DNA of 8,899 nt from JBGPJO01 sp964348535 (GTDB lineage Bacteria; Patescibacteriota; Minisyncoccia; Phycocordibacterales; JAKFXT01): NCBI GenBank assembly GCA_964348535.1, contig CAYGDB010000029.1, forward strand, positions 1 through 8,899, given 5' to 3'. Of this stretch, positions 4,845 through 8,899 are shown piece after piece. Made by a program: the position numbers and the translations under genes. The stretch's first letter is position 1. Every line of letters starts with the position of its first letter. The notes beneath the pieces were generated by a model, which saw nothing but the letters and a program-made list of their open reading frames with translations, did no database searches and was not told the DNA's origin.

Positions 4845-5387
4845 CTATGACGGATTATTCATCCCACCCAGGACAGAATCGCAAGTCGCGCCCGGCTCCG
4901 GCGTCTGCGGACCATGTCTGAATTTTTTCAAAAACTGATCAATCCGAGGGTCATCTGCCGACTCAAGTTTAAGCTGATTATTCCATGCCGTGAGCGTGAT
5001 GGCGGAATCTTGTTCATCAAAGGGACTCGCGAATGTATAACCTCTAAGTTTTTCTTTCAACTTGGAAACCTGCTCGGACGCCAAACCGTTTTTGTAAGTA
5101 ATCCAAACCGCGCCGTGCTCAAGGGAATGAACCGCCTGCTCTTTAATAACGGGCGTATCATAAAAATTTCCATTACAAGAAACCCAAACCGAATTATGCC
5201 TGCCTCCAACAGGCGGAGTTTCTTCGTAGACAACGGGCCCGATAACGTGAGTGCGGTCCGTATATTCATACACTTTTATACCTTCAATTAATTTGGAAAT
5301 TTGCTGATTTTTAAGACTTTTAGACCACCATACTCCTCCGACAAAAATAAGAACGACAATCCCGCCAAGAATTAATATATTTTTCAT
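4845..5387 (-). CDS. DUF3105 protein, membrane-anchored, exported domain
   Basis: This is a good match to DUF3105, a family of unknown function known mainly from actinobacteria and other bacteria. An N-terminal helix (about residues 3-20, after MKN) acts as signal anchor, with the rest outside the membrane. Family hallmarks in order: GPVVYEETPPVGGRHNSVW (50-68), a cysteine in VSCNGNFYD (C71), VHSLEHGAVWITY (86-98, with H87 and H91), LTAWNNQL (132-139), DDPRIDQF (145-152) and HGPQTPEPGATC (158-169). Conserved histidines with two cysteines (C71, C169) suggest metal binding or a disulfide, but no activity is established. The length of 180 is typical. It lies 32 nt after the CAAC membrane-protein gene with no clear SD, and is probably expressed with it. 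Confidence 0.88.
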   Translation of the reverse strand: MKNILILGGIVVLIFVGGVWWSKSLKNQQISKLIEGIKVYEYTDRTHVIGPVVYEETPPVGGRHNSVWVSCNGNFYDTPVIKEQAVHSLEHGAVWITYKNGLASEQVSKLKEKLRGYTFASPFDEQDSAITLTAWNNQLKLESADDPRIDQFLKKFRHGPQTPEPGATCDSVLGGMNNPS

Positions 5388-5419
5388 ATAAATTTAAAAA
5401 CTTTCTAATAAAATAATTT

Positions 5420-5989
5420 CTAGATGCGACCATCTTCACAAACCATCGGTTCAAAATTTTTTTTACTGATAATAAAGACCAGTGCCAAAAGCAAAACCAC
5501 ACTCAAGATTCCGAACTCCCCTCCTTTAAGCGGTAAAAGAGTAAGCGCTCCTCCCGCTCCGATAAAAGACAAAAAACTTGTAAGAACAAAAGAACCGCAA
5601 GCGGCGCAACCGACACCAAGCGCGCCGCTTGAAATGCCACCAAATCCCATTGTAAGCAAGTTTCCTCCAATTTGCCCCTGCTTCTTTCTATAGGAATACA
5701 AGAGCATGGCAATAACAATACCAAATAAAACCGATATTGAAATAGTGTAGAGCGCGGAAACAATGCTAAAATTTGTGCCGATTCCTCCGAGGAGGCTAAA
5801 AATAATCTTAAACTTGGCGGAGAATGGGATGCTTGAGACGCTAAAAATATCAACAATCAGAGAAATATTTGGAAGCCATACGGCAAAAGAAAAGGCAAAC
5901 AATGCTGAAATACCGGCAAAAATAACATAGGAATTATGACCGAAAATTTCCTTAAACGCCCTCCAAACGTTTTCTAAATTATTTTTCAT
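5420..5989 (-). CDS. Multi-pass membrane protein with intramembrane CAAC motif, unknown function
   Basis: I do not recognise a named family. The 189-residue protein has a short charged N-terminus (MKNNLENVWRAFKEIFG) and about five hydrophobic stretches (near 21-40, 75-99, 112-131, 132-153 and 158-175), ending in a charged tail, SKKNFEPMVCEDGRI. A glycine-rich helix reads SGALGVGCAACGSFVLTS (121-138). Its C128-AA-C131 pair is a CxxC inside the membrane, next to conserved-looking Gly and Pro/Ser turns, as in redox or metal-handling membrane proteins (inference from pattern only). A further Cys (184) lies in the tail. The ATG at 5989 is supported by AGAGGA 8 nt upstream and a perfect -10 at 6034-6029. 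The DUF3105 gene follows 32 nt downstream, suggesting a shared envelope task. Confidence 0.85.
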   Translation of the reverse strand: MKNNLENVWRAFKEIFGHNSYVIFAGISALFAFSFAVWLPNISLIVDIFSVSSIPFSAKFKIIFSLLGGIGTNFSIVSALYTISISVLFGIVIAMLLYSYRKKQGQIGGNLLTMGFGGISSGALGVGCAACGSFVLTSFLSFIGAGGALTLLPLKGGEFGILSVVLLLALVFIISKKNFEPMVCEDGRI

Positions 5990-5997
5990 AGACGCGA

Positions 5998-6003
5998 TCC
6001 TCT
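5998..6003 (-). promoter_or_regulatory. Partial Shine-Dalgarno for the CAAC membrane protein
   Basis: AGAGGA (6003-5998, minus strand) lies 8 nt before the ATG at 5989 and supports that start. Confidence 0.5.
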
Positions 6004-6028
6004 TTTTAAGAATTAAGTCCTATTTCAA

Positions 6029-6034
6029 ATTATA
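6029..6034 (-). promoter_or_regulatory. -10 element for the membrane protein-DUF3105 unit
   Basis: A perfect TATAAT (6034-6029, minus strand) sits in the 73-nt gap after the flavoprotein gene. Its predicted +1 is near 6022, leaving a leader of about 33 nt with the partial SD. No good -35 is visible (TTACTT at 18 nt). No terminator hairpin is evident behind the flavoprotein gene. Confidence 0.4.
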
Positions 6035-6062
6035 ACTAACTCCAGAAAAAACAAGTAATTTT

Positions 6063-7355
6063 TTAGTAGGCTTTTTTGGCATCCTCCCCCGCATGACTTC
6101 CCGCCACATATCCTGACGACCAGCAAAGCTGAAGCGAAAAACCGCCGGAAGGCCTGTTAATATGGAGCAAATCTCCGGTCACAAACAAATTAGAGACTTT
6201 CTTTGAACGCATCGTCCTCATGTCTATCTCCTTTAAAATCACACCTCCGTCCGCGATGACAGCCCTATCAAAACCCATAAGTCCAGAAATTGTGAGAGGT
6301 AAAGCTTTAAGAATTCTCACTATTGCTTTCCTTTCTTCTTTGCTTACAGAATGAACTTTTTTTGTTATATTAACGCTTTCCGCAATGAGCATTTCTATTC
6401 CTTTAGCGGAGCCGTCAGGAACAAATTCTTTCACAATATTTTTCAACGTCTTGTTTTTATTCTTATCAAAAATGGCGATAATCCGGCGCTCAAGCGCCCC
6501 CAAGTCCGTATCCGGATAAGCGTCAATGGTGGCCGTAACAAGTCCACCACGAAGAAGGTCTGAAACTTTATGGGCATTGTTTAAAATGAGAGGCCCAGAT
6601 AATCCGAAATGAGTAAAAAGGACTTTTCCAGTTTCAGAAAAAGCTTTTTTACCTTCCACAAAGAAAGTTATTTTCATAAATGAAAAAGATACCCCTGCAA
6701 TTTTTTTGTTCCATTCTTCTTTTGTGGCAATCGGCACTATTGTCGGCGTAGGATTTAAGACAGTGTGTCCAAAATTTTTAAGCCACTTCAAACCATCCCC
6801 GGTTGAACCGGTTTCAGGATGAGAAATGCTTCCCGTTGAAACAACATATTGCTTTGCCCGATAAATATTTTTACCGACCGACACTCCGGTTATTTCTCCT
6901 TTTACAAAATGAATTTTTGTGACAGGAGAATCAGTCCTAATGACAACTTCTCCATCACGGGCATACTTTTCAAGCGTTCTTAAAACATCAACCGCTTTTT
7001 CAGTGCTTGGAAAGGCTCTTTTTCTGGCCTGAACCACAAGCGGAAGCCCCCTAGATTCAAAAAAAGAAAAAGTTTCTTTGACTCCAAATTGGGAAAAAAG
7101 AGAATAAAGAAGCTGTTCTGACTTTCCGTATGCCGGAAGAAATACTCTTGTGTCAAACTCCGCGTTTGTAATATTACATCTTCCACCGCCCGATATTTTT
7201 AATTTCTCTCCGACTTTTTTATTTTTCTCAAGCAAAAGGACGCGGAGACCGCGCCCACCTGCCCGACCTGCCGCCATCAAGCCAGACGCCCCACCACCAA
7301 TAACAATTAAATCAAATTTTGTTTCAGGAGAATGCGCGGAGCTTTCGTTCTTCAT
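6063..7355 (-). CDS. NAD(P)/FAD-dependent oxidoreductase, BaiN/HI0933 (YhiN) family
   Basis: This family of cytosolic flavoproteins has a Rossmann FAD fold and is named from HI0933, YhiN and BaiN; the physiological substrate is usually unknown. The 430 residues, close to the family norm, show the dinucleotide-binding motif IGGGASG (19-25) with acidic E43 for the ribose, the family signature GEKLKISGGGRCNITN (49-64), STGSISHPETGSTGDG (173-188), FTHFGLSGP (247-255), GFDRAVIADGGV (361-372) and the C-terminal FAD-contact block GDLLHINRPSGGFSLQL (394-410) continuing to SSGYVAG. The start at 7355 leaves a normal 17-residue lead before the first beta strand. The gene begins 18 nt after the ABC-F stop, with at most a weak SD (AGGT), so the two probably share a transcript. 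The link between a flavoprotein and a translation factor is not obvious and may be convenience only. Confidence 0.94.
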   Translation of the reverse strand: MKNESSAHSPETKFDLIVIGGGASGLMAAGRAGGRGLRVLLLEKNKKVGEKLKISGGGRCNITNAEFDTRVFLPAYGKSEQLLYSLFSQFGVKETFSFFESRGLPLVVQARKRAFPSTEKAVDVLRTLEKYARDGEVVIRTDSPVTKIHFVKGEITGVSVGKNIYRAKQYVVSTGSISHPETGSTGDGLKWLKNFGHTVLNPTPTIVPIATKEEWNKKIAGVSFSFMKITFFVEGKKAFSETGKVLFTHFGLSGPLILNNAHKVSDLLRGGLVTATIDAYPDTDLGALERRIIAIFDKNKNKTLKNIVKEFVPDGSAKGIEMLIAESVNITKKVHSVSKEERKAIVRILKALPLTISGLMGFDRAVIADGGVILKEIDMRTMRSKKVSNLFVTGDLLHINRPSGGFSLQLCWSSGYVAGSHAGEDAKKAY

Positions 7356-7373
7356 TATTGCTTTACTGACCTA

Positions 7374-8831
7374 TTATTTTTCTAAATCTAAAACTTCATC
7401 TATCCGAATTTGCGCTACAAATTCCGGAACATGGGATACCAGAATCATGGCTCCTTGGTATTTATCCAAAGCGGCGGCGATTATTGGAATATGCCTGAAG
7501 TTTATATGATTTGTCGGCTCGTCAAGAATCAAAAGTCCCGGCTTTTCAAGCACAAGGCGCGCAAAAGCCACCAACCCTTTCTGCCCTTCAGAGAGACTTC
7601 CTATCTTAGCGTTTATCATCTCGCCTTTTATGAGAAAACCAGCGGCCACGCTTCTTAGATTTTCTTCTACCTGACGCTCCATTACCTCCATCAGAGAATC
7701 GTGAACGGTATCTTCAAAATTAAGAGTTGAAAAATCCTGACGATAGTAACCAACGCGAACACCATCCGCAATTGTTATTCCTTTAACTTTACCCGAAGCT
7801 ATGGTTTCAAGAAGGGTGCTCTTTCCGATGCCATTTGGACCGGACAAAAGCAGGTGGCGATTTTTGCCCAAAGAAATATCGGTCTTTCTATTTACGGCCT
7901 TGTGATTCTTCATTGTTGTAAAAGAAGAAATGTGAAGGACTTCGCCTATAATATCCGGCTGATTAGGAATGATAAAAGAGCGAATAGTTTTATCCTCCTT
8001 TCTGACATCAATCATCTCCTCCTCAAGCTCTTCAGCTTTTTCTTTCATCCTCTTTGCCACAAGACGCATCTGACCGCCTTTCTTGGCAAAAAAATTAGAC
8101 TTATCTTTGTTCTCTTGTATCTCTTTGGCAAGCTGGGCATTCTTTCTGTTTTCTTTTTCTATTCTGGCGGTGATTTGGAGAACCACATCTTTGTAGTTGC
8201 CGGAATACTGCTCAATTTTTCTGGTGTTAATGTCCAAATAGAGAACCCCTTCCGTAAAGGAATTCAAAAAGTCGGCATCATGGGATATCACAATGACGGT
8301 TTTTTTATAATCCGCCAGAAATTTAGTGAGATGCTCTATTCCGTTCTTATCCAAGTTATTCGTCGGCTCATCCAAAAGAAGCAAGTCCGGATTTTGGATA
8401 AGAGCAGAGGCAAGCAAGATGCGCGCCTGCTGACCGCCGGAGAAAGAACTCAAAATCCTGTCGTGTATTTTTTCGTGACCTTTAAGCGCCACCACTTCAA
8501 GAACATCATCTATTTTTGGATCAATGTCATAAACTTTCTTTGTAAAACATTTTTGAAAAAACTGGCGCACCGTAAGCGGCAAGTCTTCGCGAGAAATAAC
8601 TTGGCGAGACAAAGCTATGCTAAGTCCGTTTATTATATTTATTTTCCCTGATGTAGGCGCCGGATTTCTAATAAGCTCAAAGATGGTGCTTTTTCCAGCG
8701 CCATTTTGCCCCATCAAAGCGATTTTAGTTCCTCTCCTGACGGAAAAATCAACCTCATCTAAAATGGGTTTATTGTGCCCATACTCAAAAGACACTTTTT
8801 CAAATGAAACAACGGATTCTGATTTAGCCAT
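7374..8831 (-). CDS. ABC-F family ATPase (ribosome-associated, two ABC domains)
   Basis: ABC-F proteins have two fused ATPase domains and no membrane part; they bind the ribosomal E site as translation factors or antibiotic-resistance proteins. In the 485 residues, domain 1 has Walker A GQNGAGKST (41-49), signature SFSGGQQ (129-135), Walker B to D-loop DLLLLDEPTNNLD (149-161) and switch His184. Domain 2 has Walker A GPNGIGKST (331-339), signature SLSEGQ (412-417), Walker B LLILDEPTNHI (433-443) and switch His467. Both catalytic glutamates are present. The linker between (about 205-290) is highly charged and predicted helical, matching the P-site-tRNA-interacting linker. The protein is short for the family: no C-terminal extension and little room for an arm in domain 1. 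The second D-loop has Asn444 (NHIN) where Asp is usual. The gene ends in tandem stops, TAA-TAG. No clear SD or promoter precedes the ATG at 8831. Resistance cannot be told from a housekeeping role. Confidence 0.94.
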   Translation of the reverse strand: MAKSESVVSFEKVSFEYGHNKPILDEVDFSVRRGTKIALMGQNGAGKSTIFELIRNPAPTSGKINIINGLSIALSRQVISREDLPLTVRQFFQKCFTKKVYDIDPKIDDVLEVVALKGHEKIHDRILSSFSGGQQARILLASALIQNPDLLLLDEPTNNLDKNGIEHLTKFLADYKKTVIVISHDADFLNSFTEGVLYLDINTRKIEQYSGNYKDVVLQITARIEKENRKNAQLAKEIQENKDKSNFFAKKGGQMRLVAKRMKEKAEELEEEMIDVRKEDKTIRSFIIPNQPDIIGEVLHISSFTTMKNHKAVNRKTDISLGKNRHLLLSGPNGIGKSTLLETIASGKVKGITIADGVRVGYYRQDFSTLNFEDTVHDSLMEVMERQVEENLRSVAAGFLIKGEMINAKIGSLSEGQKGLVAFARLVLEKPGLLILDEPTNHINFRHIPIIAAALDKYQGAMILVSHVPEFVAQIRIDEVLDLEK

Positions 8832-8899
8832 AAGAAGTTACTTTATCGTGAATTACGAAACTCTTTCTTGGCGCAAGTTTTTGCTTGACACGCATAAAA
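8832..8899. other. Upstream region of the ABC-F gene, cut by the window edge
   Basis: These 68 bases hold no gene. On the minus strand I find no good -35/-10 pair before the ATG at 8831 (TAAAGT near the start is four of six with no partner). A small hairpin CTTG/CAAG overlaps GCAA/TTGC. On the plus strand TTGACA at 8885-8890 could be a -35 for a gene beyond the window, but its -10 is not included. Confidence 0.4.

Noticed and set aside
4841..4866. Terminator after the DUF3105 gene
   Set aside because: A run of six Ts follows the TAG on the minus strand, but the only stems before it are four base pairs long.
7854..8651. Plus-strand frame of 265 codons opposite the ABC-F gene
   Set aside because: It lies wholly antisense to a clear ABC-F coding region, has no recognisable motif, and its composition (Phe, Lys, Arg, Leu rich) is what reverse reading of an AT-rich gene gives.
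8885..8890. Plus-strand TTGACA as a divergent promoter
   Set aside because: The window ends before any -10 could be seen, so a single hexamer is not enough.
1..8899. Mobile element, CRISPR array or phage remnant
   Set aside because: I found no transposase or integrase frame, no terminal inverted repeats and no regularly spaced repeats.

Overview
The window is a compact, AT-rich stretch of bacterial chromosome in which all eleven genes I can support lie on the minus strand. Transcription therefore runs from high to low coordinates. The gene content (RarA, a DEAD-box helicase cut down to its core, a short ABC-F protein, tiny anonymous proteins), tight spacing, rarity of Shine-Dalgarno (SD) sites and apparent leaderless starts suggest a small-genome lineage such as the Candidate Phyla Radiation (Parcubacteria/Patescibacteria). 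This is inferred from style; no rRNA or lineage marker is present. The code looks standard: the ten complete genes stop with TAA (5) or TAG (5), never TGA, and none has TGA in frame.

In the direction of transcription: (1) 8831-6063, an ABC-F ATPase (ribosome-associated family) followed 18 nt later by a BaiN/HI0933-type flavoprotein. (2) 5989-4845, a multi-pass membrane protein with an intramembrane CAAC motif and a membrane-anchored DUF3105 protein, a likely envelope or redox pair with its own promoter and SD. (3) 4776-4219, a minimal Fic-domain protein with an N-terminal SxxxEG self-inhibition motif, the only perfect SD in the window, and a clear intrinsic terminator. (4) 4168-2543, a promoter, a leader of about 190 nt with mutually exclusive RNA structures, a DEAD-box RNA helicase, and a 54-residue CxC/CxxC zinc-ribbon protein 2 nt downstream. 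(5) 2491-992, a PLP fold-type IV aminotransferase and a PAP2 lipid phosphatase 9 nt apart, apparently with their own promoter. (6) 928-755, a 42-residue single-pass membrane protein with an extended -10 promoter upstream and a strong terminator downstream. (7) 717-1, the N-terminal half or more of RarA/MgsA, running off the window, apparently transcribed as a leaderless mRNA.

The genes are mostly housekeeping: RNA remodelling and translation (helicase, ABC-F), replication-fork repair (RarA), and envelope or lipid and amino-acid metabolism. I saw no tRNA, rRNA, CRISPR array, insertion sequence or long repeat. The least explained elements are the helicase leader RNA, the zinc-ribbon partner, the CAAC/DUF3105 membrane pair and the 42-residue membrane peptide. 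No single element is clearly a new biological system; the helicase leader is the best candidate for undescribed regulation.
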